Notes under the pieces: generated by a model
Seen by the model: the letters and a program-made list of their open reading frames with translations, nothing else
What the model was told of the DNA's origin: nothing
Databases searched by the model: none
Position numbers and translations under genes: made by a program
Assembly: GCF_037975445.1 (NCBI RefSeq)
Contig: NZ_CP150254.1
Span: 2,664,001-2,728,000 of the forward strand
Length of the DNA stretch: 64,000 nucleotides
Reading direction: 5' to 3'
Source: Peribacillus sp. FSL P2-0133
GTDB taxonomy: Bacteria > Bacillota > Bacilli > Bacillales > DSM-1321
In this document: positions 32,764-42,970 of the stretch, piece after piece
Position numbering within the stretch: the first letter of the stretch is position 1
Layout of the letters: each line of letters starts with the position of its first letter

Positions 32764-34170
32764 ATGAGTATTTTTAGAAAGAAGTCCATTGAGGACTTGT
32801 TGAAAAACGCAGGTTCCGGCGATAAGGGATTGAAACGGGAACTAGGTGCTTGGGATTTAACGATGCTAGGAATTGGAGCGATTATTGGGACTGGCATTTT
32901 TGTATTAACAGGTACTGGTGCAGTGAATGCTGGTCCTGCACTTTCATTATCGTTCGTCATTGCTGGTCTTGCTTGTTTATTCGCTGCACTTTCTTATGCA
33001 GAATTTGCAGCTTCCGTGCCGGTCTCCGGTTCGACTTATACGTATGCTTATGCAACTTTAGGTGAATTCGCCGCTTGGATAATCGGCTGGGATTTAATCC
33101 TTGAATACTTATTGGCTGTTAGTGCCGTATCGGCCGGATGGTCGGGATATTTCCAATCATTTTTAAGTGGATTCGGGATTAACTTTCCGGAGAAATTGAC
33201 GGCAGCACCGGGTTCGGTTGAAGGTGTCACGACTTATATGAACTTGCCAGCCTTTTTGATAGTCATGGCGATAACCTTTTTGATTTCCATAGGTACGAAA
33301 CAAACGACTAGAATCAATAATATAATGGTCGTTATAAAAGTGTTGGTTGTCTTATTGTTCATTGTTTCTTCTATTTATTATGTGAAACCGGAAAACTGGC
33401 AGCCATTCATGCCATTTGGAATAGATGGGGTATTTTCAACTGCCGCATTAATGTTCTTTGCCTTTCTCGGCTTTGATGCAGTTGCATCTGCTGCTGAAGA
33501 AACAAGAAATCCAGGAAAGAATTTACCACGCGGTATCCTCGGTTCCTTAGTCATTTGTGTTGTGCTTTATATGATCGTAAGTCTAATCATGACAGGTGTG
33601 GTACCGTATGCACAATTCAGCAAGGCTCTTGACCACCCGATTTCTTTGGTCTTGCAAAGCGCAGGACAAAATTGGGTTGCAGGGATCATCGATCTAGGTG
33701 CCTTCCTCGGAATGACAACGGTGATCTTGGTTATGTTGTATGGACAAACCCGAATCATGTTTGCAATGTCACGTGATGGGCTGATGCCAAAATCCTTATC
33801 AAAACTTCATAAAAAATATAAAACACCTTATGCAGCCTCGTGGATATTTGGTTTGATAGCGGCCTTATTGGGGGCATTCATACCTCTTGGTGATTTGGCT
33901 GAGTTGGTCAACATTGGAACATTGACTGCGTTTACGATGATTTCCGTCGCGGTCATCGTTTTACGGAAAACAAGACCGGATATGAAACGTGCTTTTTATT
34001 GTCCGGCTGTGCCGCTCGTTCCAGGCCTGGCAATCGTATTTTCCGTATTCTTGATGGTTCAGCTAGGAAGTCATACATGGATAAGGTTCTTGATCTGGAT
34101 GGCTATCGGAGTCGTCATTTACTTCACTTATTCTCGTAAGCATTCCAATCTTAACCAGCAGGAAAAATAA
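32764..34170 (+). CDS. APC-family cationic or branched-chain amino acid permease
   Basis: This protein of about 468 aa has around twelve membrane helices and the APC signatures LGAWDLTMLGIGAIIGTGIF (residues 26-45), FAFLGFDAVASAAEETRNPG and VILVMLYGQTRIMFAMSRDG. It belongs to the CAT-like group (YfnA/BcaP-like) that imports amino acids by proton symport. The start ATG 32764 follows GGAGGAGAGG. The specific amino acid cannot be read from sequence. Confidence 0.9.
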   Translation: MSIFRKKSIEDLLKNAGSGDKGLKRELGAWDLTMLGIGAIIGTGIFVLTGTGAVNAGPALSLSFVIAGLACLFAALSYAEFAASVPVSGSTYTYAYATLGEFAAWIIGWDLILEYLLAVSAVSAGWSGYFQSFLSGFGINFPEKLTAAPGSVEGVTTYMNLPAFLIVMAITFLISIGTKQTTRINNIMVVIKVLVVLLFIVSSIYYVKPENWQPFMPFGIDGVFSTAALMFFAFLGFDAVASAAEETRNPGKNLPRGILGSLVICVVLYMIVSLIMTGVVPYAQFSKALDHPISLVLQSAGQNWVAGIIDLGAFLGMTTVILVMLYGQTRIMFAMSRDGLMPKSLSKLHKKYKTPYAASWIFGLIAALLGAFIPLGDLAELVNIGTLTAFTMISVAVIVLRKTRPDMKRAFYCPAVPLVPGLAIVFSVFLMVQLGSHTWIRFLIWMAIGVVIYFTYSRKHSNLNQQEK

Positions 34171-34436
34171 TCATTTAAAAAGGCACTCTCTGGAGTGTTT
34201 CAGCTTGATGACATAAGGGTTTCGGAATGCTCTCACTCCGAACCATGATTTTAAAAGAAAACTTGATTATCCCGCATGTTTTTTACTTTTTATTGGCCTG
34301 CCAGTTATTCGGCAGGAGTGTCGCAAATTTCTTCAATCTAGTGAAGGTTTCATAGAAATGTAAATAACCAAAATTATTAACTAGTCTTATTCGAGATGAG
34401 ATCGGACTAAAGTTTTTTCTTAAAAAAATATTCCAG

Positions 34437-34565
34437 TTGATTGGAACGAAAGGTACGTGACTCCTGCGAGAAAACGCGTCCAAGGGAGACCCCACAGGCG
34501 CAAAGAGCGCCGAGGAGGCTCCCGGACCGCCCGCGGAAAGCGAGTTGCCTGGAGTGGAAATCTAC
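34437..34565 (+). repeat. GC-rich dispersed repeat, copy 1
   Basis: This block runs from TTGATTGGAACG through ACTCCTGCGAGAAAACGCG, GACCCCACAGGCGCA and GCCTGGAGTGGAAATC. Its inverted homologue is at 43026-43144. Short open frames on both strands here are by-products of its GC content. It lies between a permease and its apparent terminator. Confidence 0.8.
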
Positions 34566-34653
34566 GTTCAAATTGTACAAACCCCATAGACGCTTGGCAG
34601 ACAGTCGGTGGAAAGGGAGCAGATTCCTTAAATCAACAGGCACTTCTTTTTAG

Positions 34654-34676
34654 ACACTCCATGGAGTGTTTTTTTG
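34654..34676 (+). terminator. Intrinsic terminator
   Basis: ACACTCC AT GGAGTGT is followed by seven T residues. A similar CACTC...GAGTG hairpin lies at 34186, before the repeat. Confidence 0.75.
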
Positions 34677-34799
34677 TTTGGACATAAATAGTTCATAAGT
34701 CTTGTGTAAAAGAGGGAAATTTATCAAAGTGAATTAAGATTTACAGACCTTATGTCGAAATAGTATATATGGGCAGAAAAAATTGGAGGCAATTCAATC

Positions 34800-36098
34800 A
34801 TGAAAAGTATCTGGAGAAGTAAGCAAAAGATAGATTCAATAGACTATATGCAATATAAAGAACAAGTTGGTATTAATATCAGGGAATGTCCAAGCGTATT
34901 GAATCAAGTGGACATGATTCATTTGACGATCGGGGATTTGTGCATAATTCGTTCTTTACAGGAAAAAGTGAAAGAACACTTGACCCAAATTGTAGGGAAT
35001 TTTTATAAAAATCTAGAAATTGAACCCTCATTAATGAAAATCATTTCGGACAATAGTTCTGTTGAAAGGTTGAAAAAGACTCTGCAGCGCCATATGTTCG
35101 AAATGTTTAGCGGTACCATTGATGATGCGTATGTTAAACAGCGTTATATTATCGCACAAGTACATGTGCGAATTGGACTGCAGCCAAAATGGTATATGAG
35201 TGCTTTTCAGGATTTATTGCAATCATTAATCATTCATGTGATTTCCGATATAAAAAATATTGAGCAATATCAAGAAAACATTCTGGCTGTCACAAAAATT
35301 TTTAATTTAGAGCAGCAAATAGTTTTAGAGGCATATGAACTTGAAAATGAGAAAATCCGCAAAAAAAACTTAGCAGAAAAAGAAACGATTAAACTACAGG
35401 TCAATCATAATGCAGAGGAATTGGCAGCAATCAGTCAAGAGACTAGTTCAGCAACTCAATTAATGGCAAATAAGGTAGGCGAAATTCATGATTTCACTCA
35501 AAAAGGGTCAGAGGTTGCAATACATGCAGAGGGAAAATCAAATGAAGGAGTCGAACTGTTACAAGGATTAGAGAGAAGATTGGTAAAAACACAAGAGCAA
35601 ATGACGATCATCTCCAAAGATATGGAACAGCTATCCAATACGTCAAAGGAAATTGAACGAATTGTCACAATCATCACTTCAATTGCAGAGCAAACGAATT
35701 TGTTGGCGTTGAACGCAGCGATTGAGGCGGCAAGAGCTGGTGAAAATGGTAAAGGATTTGCAGTTGTGGCAGGTGAGGTAAGGAAGCTTTCAGAAAATAC
35801 CAAGGAATCAGTTTCGGAAGTAGTGAAACTGGTTAATGGAATTGCTCATTTTACCGATGTCATGAACACATCAATTTCCATGGTTAGCGGTGAAATTACT
35901 AAAGGCACGAAACAAGGGAAAGAAACTGGCATATTTTTTACTGAAATAGCAAACTCCATGCTTTCTGTTAAAGAGCAGAATATTAAAATCACAAAGGAAA
36001 TGACAGAGCTGAATGATATATTCGATGATATTAATGAAGCGTTCAATCAAGTGGCCGTTTCCTCAGATCAATTGACTCAATTAACGATAAACTTGTAA
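34800..36098 (+). CDS. hemAT: HemAT-type globin-coupled aerotaxis transducer
   Basis: This 432-aa soluble protein joins an N-terminal globin sensor to a chemoreceptor signalling domain. The globin (about 20-185) has the proximal-histidine helix [20 protein letters not shown] (His near residue 122, close to His123 of Bacillus subtilis HemAT). The C-terminal half carries the hairpin tip [40 protein letters not shown]. Oxygen binding to heme should alter CheA activity and steer swimming. No methylation enzymes are nearby. It is preceded by a GGAGG site and stands alone. Confidence 0.93.
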   Translation: MKSIWRSKQKIDSIDYMQYKEQVGINIRECPSVLNQVDMIHLTIGDLCIIRSLQEKVKEHLTQIVGNFYKNLEIEPSLMKIISDNSSVERLKKTLQRHMFEMFSGTIDDAYVKQRYIIAQVHVRIGLQPKWYMSAFQDLLQSLIIHVISDIKNIEQYQENILAVTKIFNLEQQIVLEAYELENEKIRKKNLAEKETIKLQVNHNAEELAAISQETSSATQLMANKVGEIHDFTQKGSEVAIHAEGKSNEGVELLQGLERRLVKTQEQMTIISKDMEQLSNTSKEIERIVTIITSIAEQTNLLALNAAIEAARAGENGKGFAVVAGEVRKLSENTKESVSEVVKLVNGIAHFTDVMNTSISMVSGEITKGTKQGKETGIFFTEIANSMLSVKEQNIKITKEMTELNDIFDDINEAFNQVAVSSDQLTQLTINL

Positions 36099-36395
36099 TG
36101 AAGTTTAACGAGTTTGCTTGATAGAATACTTTATCGGGGCTCATTCATATTTTAATAAACAACTCGATAGAATATTTTCTAAAAAGCCCTAAAGCGGTTT
36201 ATAGAATAGCAACAAACATGAAGGAAATAAAATCAAATCCAAGATGCAGTTAACAGGCTGCTCAATAAATAACTTGATATAAAACAAGTTTAATGTTATA
36301 TTAATAAAGCGATGAGCTAATTTGTGTAAGTCGAAGAACAAGCTTTTAGCTAAACGTCGGGATGTGGCCTGACGGTTCTGCGCCACAAACGCATC
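36099..36395. other. Intergenic stretch after hemAT
   Basis: About 300 bases without a supported gene. It ends in the terminator shared with tatA. Confidence 0.4.
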
Positions 36396-36427
36396 AAAGA
36401 CGCCTGCTGCGTGCAGGCGTCTTTTTC
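36396..36427. terminator. Bidirectional terminator
   Basis: AAAGACGCCTGC pairs with GCAGGCGTCTTT around 5 bases, with TTTTT on the right and A-rich DNA on the left. It serves tatA on the minus strand and any rightward transcript from hemAT. Confidence 0.85.
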
Positions 36428-36632
36428 ATTTTATCGATTCTTTTTTTGCAGCTTGTACGTCATCCTTGAATTCCTCTTGTATTTCTTCTGTTATTCCTTT
36501 GGTTGCATCCTTAAACTCCCTTAGTGAGGTGCCGACTGCCCGACCGATTTGAGGTAGCTTGTTCGGTCCAAAAACAATTAAAGCTAAAAGAAGGATTAAA
36601 ATCAAACCGGGAAAACCAATGTTTGAAAGCAT
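36426..36632 (-). CDS. tatA: Twin-arginine translocase subunit TatA
   Basis: This 68-aa protein has the TatA layout: one membrane helix ([19 protein letters not shown]), the [14 protein letters not shown] hinge, an amphipathic helix ([20 protein letters not shown]) and a charged tail. The N-terminus resembles TatAd of Bacillus subtilis. It polymerises to let folded twin-arginine substrates cross the membrane with a TatC partner. No tatC is adjacent, so TatC must be encoded elsewhere. Confidence 0.9.
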   Translation of the reverse strand: MLSNIGFPGLILILLLALIVFGPNKLPQIGRAVGTSLREFKDATKGITEEIQEEFKDDVQAAKKESIK

Positions 36633-36972
36633 AACTAGTCACTCCAATCAAGTCTGTTAGTTAATATTATAGACTCCTTCCGTGTATTTGCAAATGTTAT
36701 TCAGGATATACTATACAGTTCAGCATCCGATGATCTTCGCAAAACAAACACTTTCAATTCCGTCCCAATTTTATCTTGCACATTCTATCTGAAAATATTA
36801 CTTACCCAAGAATGCTAAGAATGCTATTCCTTAAAAAGATATCAATGAAAGTCTGGGGACAGTATGAGAAATCAGAGTGCAGCCATTAATTTTAACGGTT
36901 GGGCATGACAAATTGGCTCCACCAGCTTAATGTGTAACATGTAATTTTTTTGATGTCTGGGAATGATTAAAC

Positions 36973-37001
36973 TTGCAAGATTGAAGATATTTCGGTATTA
37001 T
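36973..37001 (+). promoter_or_regulatory. Promoter of the candidate structured RNA
   Basis: TTGCAA (36973-36978), 17 bp and TATTAT (36996-37001) predict a transcript start near 37008-37010, exactly where the closing stem of the RNA begins. Confidence 0.55.
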
Positions 37002-37009
37002 AACTATAC

Positions 37010-37190
37010 AAGCTGCGTTGTTCGTAATGATAATTAAGTTTTAACCTTTAAGCTGTAATAGGGAGTTTTATATCGAGACAGGAATGTTATGCCTCGTCAC
37101 TGACTTGGACAACAGGATTGTTTCTGCAAACACCCACTTTGAGGAGTGGTGGTTTAAAACTTTCTTACTTGAATACGGCAATTGCGGCTT
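37010..37190 (+). ncRNA. Candidate structured ncRNA, 6S-like
   Basis: About 181 nt between a sigma-A-like promoter and a terminator carry no open frame but strong long-range pairing. The 5' end 37010-37026 pairs with 37174-37190 (14 of 17, including G-U). Inside a bulge of 9 and 11 nt, 37036-37046 pairs with 37151-37162 (AAGTTTTAACC with GGTTTAAAACTT). Local hairpins follow (CGAG...CTCG near 37074, CACCCACT...AGTGGTG near 37131). Length, closing stem at the start site, large internal bubble and terminal arm resemble 6S RNA, which binds the housekeeping RNA polymerase. I infer this from architecture only; a leader or an unrelated sRNA is possible. Confidence 0.45.
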
Positions 37191-37206
37191 ACTATTTTTA
37201 TAACTA

Positions 37207-37238
37207 GAAACCAGTTCCGATAAGGGACTGGTTTTTTG
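37207..37238 (+). terminator. Intrinsic terminator after the structured RNA
   Basis: AACCAGT pairs with ACTGGTT around about 10 bases, followed by TTTTTTG. Confidence 0.8.
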
Positions 37239-37481
37239 TTGTTTTTACGCATGTTCGGAACTTTGTATATATCATAGCATCAGAAAACCTATTAAGATAT
37301 TTATGAAAAATATATGAAAATTTTTATTGAAATATCAGATAATTAGCATTTATAATAACAATTAGATAACTCGGTTCACTATTTATATAAAATGATGGTG
37401 AGTCGTTATTTTTTAAAAGGATTACGTAAGCGCTATCATTTAGAAGGAAGCACTGCAGTCACCTAGAGAGGAGAAAATTTT

Positions 37482-38849
37482 ATGGCTAAAATTAATACGA
37501 CCGAGGTAATTAGCAACAGTAAGTTCAATCGCTTTCATTTTGGATTGCTGGCATGGTGTTTTATCATTATCCTTTTTGATGGCTATGACCTCGTCGTTTA
37601 CGGTACGGTTGTCCCGGTATTGACGGAGGAGTGGAACCTTACTTCCGTGGAAGCGGGGGCAATGGGGAGCTATGGACTATTTGGAATGATGTTCGGGGCC
37701 ATTTTCTTTGGTACTTTAGCAGATCGGATTGGCAGAAAAAATGTAATCGCTATTTCATTGATTTTATTTAGTTTATTTACACTATTATGTGGATTTGCGA
37801 ACACGCCTACGATGTTTTCGACTTTCCGATTTCTAGCCGGATTAGGGCTAGGGGGAATCATGCCGAACGTCATAGCCTTATTGACGGATTATGCACCGAA
37901 AACGATGCGGAGCATGGTCGTTTCCATCGTTTTGTGCGGTTACTCATTCGGTGGGATGCTTGCCCCGATATTGGGCATCTTGCTTATGCCTTCACTAGGC
38001 TGGGAATCAATATTTTGGTTTGCAGGAATACCATTGTTATTTTTACCCTACATGATGAAGCGTTTACCAGAGGCTTCGACGCATCTGATCAGAATTGACA
38101 GAAAAGAAGAATTGATCAGGATATTATCCAAGGTCAGTCCGGAGAGTAAATTCGACATCAATGACGAAATTGTGGAAGTGAAAAAAACAGATACGAATAT
38201 GCCGATCGTTGGATTATTCAAGGATTCCCGTGCACTAAGCACACTGATGTTCTGGATCGCTTTTTTCATGTGTCTATTGATGGTATATGGATTGAATACA
38301 TGGCTACCAAAGTTAATGATCGAGGCAGGGTATGCGCTGAATTCAAGCTTAGGTTTCTTGATCGTTCTTCAAGGGGGCGCTATCGTAGGGACACTTATCA
38401 TCGCTAAACTTTGTGATCGTTATGGATCCAAGAAAATGCTTGTGCCGATGTATGCGCTTGGGGCAGTCAGTTTGACCCTATTGGGAATGGGCGGAAGCTC
38501 TTTTGTGATTTACACTTTGGTAGCGGTTGCAGGAGCCTGTACCATTGGTGCCCAAAATCTTGTACAAGCCTATGTTTCCCAGTACTATCCACCAAATATT
38601 AGATCTACGGCATTAGGGGTCGCATCTGGAATCGGAAGGATCGGTGGTATGTTAGGACCCATACTCGGCGGATTCCTTTTATCCATCTCGCTACCCATCC
38701 AATTGAATTTCATCGCCTTCGCTATTCCGGGTCTCATTGCCGCGGTTGCTTTATCATTCGTTCCAGCGAAAATGGCTTATTATAAACATGATCATTCGGA
38801 ACCAACTGAAGAAATGGTGGTAGAGTCCAATAAAATGAACGTCTTGTAA
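37482..38849 (+). CDS. MFS transporter, aromatic acid:H+ symporter-like (AAHS)
   Basis: This 455-aa protein has twelve predicted helices. The AAHS hallmarks are FDGYDLVVYGTVVPVLTEEW in helix 1 (charged Asp in DGYD) and the loop 2-3 motif GTLADRIGRKNVIAISLILF, with a matching loop 8-9 CDRYGSKKMLVP. PcaK/BenK-type carriers import benzoate-like acids by proton symport. It is paralogous to 39600-40943 (similar length and motifs). It starts after GAGGAG. No catabolic genes are next to it, so the substrate is uncertain. Confidence 0.88.
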   Translation: MAKINTTEVISNSKFNRFHFGLLAWCFIIILFDGYDLVVYGTVVPVLTEEWNLTSVEAGAMGSYGLFGMMFGAIFFGTLADRIGRKNVIAISLILFSLFTLLCGFANTPTMFSTFRFLAGLGLGGIMPNVIALLTDYAPKTMRSMVVSIVLCGYSFGGMLAPILGILLMPSLGWESIFWFAGIPLLFLPYMMKRLPEASTHLIRIDRKEELIRILSKVSPESKFDINDEIVEVKKTDTNMPIVGLFKDSRALSTLMFWIAFFMCLLMVYGLNTWLPKLMIEAGYALNSSLGFLIVLQGGAIVGTLIIAKLCDRYGSKKMLVPMYALGAVSLTLLGMGGSSFVIYTLVAVAGACTIGAQNLVQAYVSQYYPPNIRSTALGVASGIGRIGGMLGPILGGFLLSISLPIQLNFIAFAIPGLIAAVALSFVPAKMAYYKHDHSEPTEEMVVESNKMNVL

Positions 38850-38855
38850 AATTAA

Positions 38856-38915
38856 ATGCATGGAATGCAATGCAGGGATACCCTTGCTGCCATTTCATGC
38901 ATATTTGTTTTTTAT
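38856..38915 (+). terminator. Intrinsic terminator
   Basis: A long stem (ATGCATGGAATG with CATTTCATGCAT) encloses GCAGGG...CCTTGC and ends in TTTGTTTTTT. Confidence 0.75.
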
Positions 38916-39162
38916 TTGCCTTTTTTCATGTAGTAATGGATCTATATGAAAAGGGAAATTGAAAAGAATTCGCGGAAAGATTTTCCGGGAATTGTTTGGC
39001 TTGACCTATTCTTGAGAAAAGTTGCTTAAATGTTCATAATTTCGCAATACGAGTCACTCTTAATATAAAGAATAAATGTTAGAATGATGGTACGGATAAT
39101 TAATTCCTCCTTAAAATGGAGCGAACAAGAAAATAATCTCATCTTTTGTGAGGAGTCTTACT

Positions 39163-39351
39163 TTGAAAATTTTAAAACATATAATTTTTTGGTTAAGCAT
39201 TATAGGGACATTATTCTCAATGATTTATTTCTTTGTAGCGGACATTCCGTTATATATTAAATTGTTAGGCGGAGCCATCATCCTTTATCTTGGTTATGAT
39301 CTTATAACAGAATCAAGGAAAAGAAAGCGTAAAGAAGCCTCGGAAGCTTAA
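39163..39351 (+). CDS. Small two-helix membrane protein, hypothetical
   Basis: This 62-aa protein has two hydrophobic segments (IIFWLSIIGTLFSMIYFFVA and LLGGAIILYLGYDLI) and a basic tail (RKRKRKEASEA). TTG 39163 is preferred because GAGGAG lies 8 bp upstream; GTG 39148 overlaps that site. It stands between the two MFS genes with its own terminator. No family was recognised. Confidence 0.65.
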   Translation: MKILKHIIFWLSIIGTLFSMIYFFVADIPLYIKLLGGAIILYLGYDLITESRKRKRKEASEA

Positions 39352-39366
39352 TCCTTATATTCCGTT

Positions 39367-39398
39367 AAAAGCCCTCTTTGATAAGAGGGCTTTTCTTT
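39367..39398 (+). terminator. Intrinsic terminator
   Basis: AAAAGCCCTCT pairs with AGAGGGCTTTT around TTGATA, followed by CTTTG. Confidence 0.85.
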
Positions 39399-39599
39399 GT
39401 TGATTAATATATGGATAATCGACTTTGATTATTGACAATATTCTAAAAACTAAGTTAATATATAGTGAACTTAGTTCTATATGTGTGTAATTGGTCTTTG
39501 TAACTACATAATCAGTTGTCATTAAATTTTAGTTCGACCTAAAAAATAGGGACATCCTTAAGACTATGTCACAAGGAAAAGCAGAAAGAGGAGAAGGAA

Positions 39600-40943
39600 A
39601 TGCGCACGATCCAAGTGCCTGAAATGATTGATGAACAAAAATTTAACCGCTTTCATTTACAGATTTTATTATGTTGTATCTTTATCATCATCTGTGACGG
39701 GTATGATATGTTCATGCTTGGGACGATCCTGCCATCTTTGATGGCGGAGTGGAGGATAACTGCTGTAGAGGCAGGGTTATTCAGCAGCTATTCATTGTTT
39801 GGAATGATGATAGGAGCGTTGGTCTTTGGACCGCTGGCTGATAAATTCGGCAGAAAGAAAGTCATTTTGATTTGTACGGTCATTTTTTCGGTATTTACAT
39901 TTACATCAGGATTTGCTGATGAACCAACTTCTTTTGGAATACAACGTTTTGTTGCAGGACTTGGACTGGGAGGAGTCATGCCGAACCTAATTGCAATCAT
40001 TACTGAATATGCTCCTAAAAAACTTAGAAGTACCCTGGTCGCGATCATGTTCAGCGGGCACGCTTTAGGGGGAGTTGTCGCATCAATGGGAGCGATGTAT
40101 CTGATTCCGAACTTTGATTGGCGGGCAGTGGTTTGGCTCGGTGCACTTCCATTAATCTTCATGCCCATATTATATAGATTGTTGCCAGAGTCGATTAATT
40201 ATTTAATGACAAAAAACAAAAAAAGCAAATTGGTGGACGTTCTGAATCAAGTGAATGTAGACGGGCAATACACCATGAATGATAATTATGTCCTTCAGGA
40301 GCAACTTAAAAGTGAAATGAAAGGGTTTCCAGTTAAAGAGTTATTCAAAAAAGGGAGGACTCTAAGCACCCTCATGTTCTGGATTGCATTTTTCATGTGT
40401 TTGTTCGTAATGTATGGCTTGAGTACATGGCTCCCAAAGATCATGGGAGGGGCAGGATATGAATTAGGTTCAAGCCTGACATTCTTAGTCGTATTGAACC
40501 TTGGAGCAGTTTTTGGGGCAATAGTTGGAGGGAAGCTTGCAGATAGATATGGTTCCAAGAGGATTCTGGTAACTTTTTTGGTCATTGGATTCATTACCCT
40601 TACAATGCTGAGTTTCAAGCCAAGCATGATCATGCTTTATATACTGATTGCCATTGCAGGAGGTACGACAACTGGTACACAAATCGTAACGAATGCATAT
40701 GTATCCCAGTATTATCCGAATGAAATCCGTTCTACAGGTGTCGGCTGGGCATTGGGCATCGGCAGAATTGGCGGAATACTCGCCCCTACTTTCTGCGGGA
40801 TCCTGCTTGATATGAAGTTGTCATTGCAAGTCAACTTTTTAGCTTTTGCCATACCATGCATCATTGCAGCAGCGGCGATTTGGTTCATTCAGGATAATTT
40901 CAGCAACTTGACTGAAATCAGGCAGGAAAAGAAATTGATATAA
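39600..40943 (+). CDS. MFS transporter, aromatic acid:H+ symporter-like (AAHS), second copy
   Basis: This 447-aa protein is a paralogue of 37482-38849. It has IICDGYDMFMLGTILPSLMA in helix 1, FGPLADKFGRKKVILICTVI after helix 2 and LADRYGSKRILVTF in the second half. It probably imports a related carboxylic or aromatic acid by proton symport. A GGAGAAGG site precedes ATG. The pair, separated by a small gene, may have arisen by tandem duplication. Confidence 0.88.
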   Translation: MRTIQVPEMIDEQKFNRFHLQILLCCIFIIICDGYDMFMLGTILPSLMAEWRITAVEAGLFSSYSLFGMMIGALVFGPLADKFGRKKVILICTVIFSVFTFTSGFADEPTSFGIQRFVAGLGLGGVMPNLIAIITEYAPKKLRSTLVAIMFSGHALGGVVASMGAMYLIPNFDWRAVVWLGALPLIFMPILYRLLPESINYLMTKNKKSKLVDVLNQVNVDGQYTMNDNYVLQEQLKSEMKGFPVKELFKKGRTLSTLMFWIAFFMCLFVMYGLSTWLPKIMGGAGYELGSSLTFLVVLNLGAVFGAIVGGKLADRYGSKRILVTFLVIGFITLTMLSFKPSMIMLYILIAIAGGTTTGTQIVTNAYVSQYYPNEIRSTGVGWALGIGRIGGILAPTFCGILLDMKLSLQVNFLAFAIPCIIAAAAIWFIQDNFSNLTEIRQEKKLI

Positions 40944-41020
40944 CGTATACCAAGGCTGAATCACTGTATTAAAATCAGATGTAGATCGGCCAAACAATAA
41001 TGGAGAATTTGGTAAAGGAA

Positions 41021-41052
41021 ATTAAAGGGCCTTATGCCCTTTAATTTTTTTA
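41021..41052. terminator. Bidirectional terminator
   Basis: ATTAAAGGGC pairs with GCCCTTTAAT around CTTAT, followed by TTTTTTT. It lies between the convergent MFS and ynfA genes and overlaps the ynfA stop. Confidence 0.85.
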
Positions 41053-41376
41053 GTGTCTAGGACCCCATATAATGACTGAAACCCCGACCAAACAGATTAC
41101 AGCACCAATCCAATCATATAAATCAGGGGTTTTCTTATCGATGCCCCATCCCCATAAAACCGATAAAACAATAAAAACCCCGCCATATGCAGCATAGACA
41201 CGTCCAAAGGTAGGGAACGTTTGGAAAGTTGCAATGATCCCGTATAGCACCAATCCGAAACCTCCGGCTAAACCTAGGTAAATGGATTTTCCTTCTCTTA
41301 GCCAGAGCCAAATAAGGTAACCGCCGCCAATTTCCGCTAGGCCAGCCATAATGAAAATTAAAGTAGTAACTAACAT
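41050..41376 (-). CDS. ynfA: YnfA/UPF0060-family small membrane protein
   Basis: This 108-aa protein has four helices, the family size. Family stretches include [40 protein letters not shown] and [20 protein letters not shown], ending near WGPRH. UPF0060 proteins belong to the drug/metabolite transporter group, with no settled substrate. ATG 41376 is chosen because GAGG lies about 9 bp upstream. Confidence 0.9.
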   Translation of the reverse strand: MLVTTLIFIMAGLAEIGGGYLIWLWLREGKSIYLGLAGGFGLVLYGIIATFQTFPTFGRVYAAYGGVFIVLSVLWGWGIDKKTPDLYDWIGAVICLVGVSVIIWGPRH

Positions 41377-42017
41377 ATATATACCTCGCTTCCTCGTTGA
41401 AATTTTATCATATATGAATTGTAAATGATCATACTTCAACAAAGTTCTAACTAATTGAAAGTTACTGGTGCAACATCTTGATTCTTCATTAAAGAGACAT
41501 AGTTATGAGGTTGTGTTACTTATACAATTAGTATGTATTTGAAAAGAAAACAGAAAGCTCAGACCACTTTTAAAGAACCGATTGCCTACAATAGCATTGA
41601 AGTAGAAGAAACCTATCAAAAAAACACTGTCATTGTCGATTAATAATTATTACTTTCTTACGATATGATGCATTCAGATTTAATTCAACCATACATTATT
41701 GTAATAGGCTTTAATTTGCATAGCACAAAATGCATTCATAATCCTCAATATAATTTCAAGCTATATGAAAAATGGGAGTATCGTTCCTCATGATAAGCGG
41801 GCATCCATTTTTCTCCTATGTTCTTACAAATTAAAACAACAAAAAAGGCTAATAAATTAACATGTCAACACCACATTGTTGTCTTTTTGAAATTTCAAAT
41901 ACGTAAAATATCCCAAAAAAGACCAGGATTTTTTAACTCTAACTTGGATTGCAAAACAGATGCAAAGGGTACTATACCTAAATAGGAATATAGTAATCTA
42001 GTTGAGGAGTTGCAGCC
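41377..42017. other. Long intergenic region
   Basis: About 640 bases. A 36-codon frame at 41533-41643 (MYLKRKQKAQTTFKEPIAYN) has no ribosome binding site and may be a gene relic. A pairing of ATGGGAGTATC... with ...CATCCATTTTTCTCC near 41770 is imperfect. Nothing else was recognised. Confidence 0.4.
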
Positions 42018-42965
42018 ATGAAATCCCGAACATTTGCATACATGTTAGCGCTATTTCATTCAAGTATTGTCGGTCTATCTTTCTTATTTACGAAAATGGC
42101 GATTGCAGAATCGAATCCGCTTGATACTTTGGCGTTCCGATTCACGGTTTCTTTCGTCATCATTTTATTCCTGGTCGCCGTTAAAGTCATTAAGGTGAGC
42201 TATTCCTGGGAGTCGGTTAAAAATCTGATCCCGCTATCCTTGTTGTTCCCAACTCTTTTCTTTGCCTTTCAAACTTTCGGACTTAAGTATTCGCAATCCA
42301 CCGATGCTGGAATTCTGTCTGCTGTCACCCCAATTCTAACATTGATGATAGCTGGATATTTCCTGAAGGAGAAAACATCTTTATATCAAAAGCTTTCGAT
42401 TGTTTTGTCGGTAGTGGGGGTCATTTTTATTTTTGTGATGAAAGGGAGCACCATCGATTTTTCCGACATGCTTGGGATGCTGTTGATCTTGCTATCCTGT
42501 ATTGCAACTGCCTGTTACACAACGATGACCCGTTCACTTGCCAAGGACTATACACCAGGCGAAATGTCCTTTTTCATGATGGGAACAGGCTTTGTCATAT
42601 TTAACGTGGCTGCGCTCTTCACCCACTTAAAACAAGGATCGATGGGGGAATTCTTTACACCATGGTCGAGCACGGAATTCATCAGTTCCATTTTGTACTT
42701 GGGAATATTGGCTTCATTGGTCACTTCGTTATTATCCAATACGATTTTATCAAAAATCAAAGCGTCCCAAATGAGTGTGTTTGCTAATCTTTCCACAGTT
42801 GTAACGATAACAGCAGGAGCTCTCATTCTAAATGAAACGATTACCATCTACGATATTTTGGGGTCGATATTAATCATTTTAGGTGTAATAGGAACGAATT
42901 ATTTTGGTGTGAAGAAAGAGCATTCAATAAAAGTGAATCTGGAATATAATGAAGGGAAAATGTGA
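42018..42965 (+). CDS. EamA/DMT-superfamily transporter
   Basis: This 315-aa protein has ten predicted helices in two EamA repeats: FHSSIVGLSFLFTKMAIAES at the start, SQSTDAGILSAVTPILTLMI (the conserved loop of repeat one) and ASQMSVFANLSTVVTITAGA in repeat two. DMT members usually export amino acids, nucleosides or other metabolites; the substrate is unknown. It has a GAGGAG site. A terminator and a dispersed repeat follow. Confidence 0.9.
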   Translation: MKSRTFAYMLALFHSSIVGLSFLFTKMAIAESNPLDTLAFRFTVSFVIILFLVAVKVIKVSYSWESVKNLIPLSLLFPTLFFAFQTFGLKYSQSTDAGILSAVTPILTLMIAGYFLKEKTSLYQKLSIVLSVVGVIFIFVMKGSTIDFSDMLGMLLILLSCIATACYTTMTRSLAKDYTPGEMSFFMMGTGFVIFNVAALFTHLKQGSMGEFFTPWSSTEFISSILYLGILASLVTSLLSNTILSKIKASQMSVFANLSTVVTITAGALILNETITIYDILGSILIILGVIGTNYFGVKKEHSIKVNLEYNEGKM

Positions 42966-42970
42966 ATGAA

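Noticed and set aside
34407-34687. Several 70-80 codon open frames on both strands
   Set aside because: All lie in the GC-rich dispersed repeat, have low-complexity Arg/Pro/Gly-rich products and lack ribosome binding sites.
37010-37481. Riboswitch controlling the MFS gene at 37482
   Set aside because: The terminator at 37207 is about 245 bp from the gene and no alternative antiterminator pairing or known aptamer core was seen; a free-standing RNA fits better.
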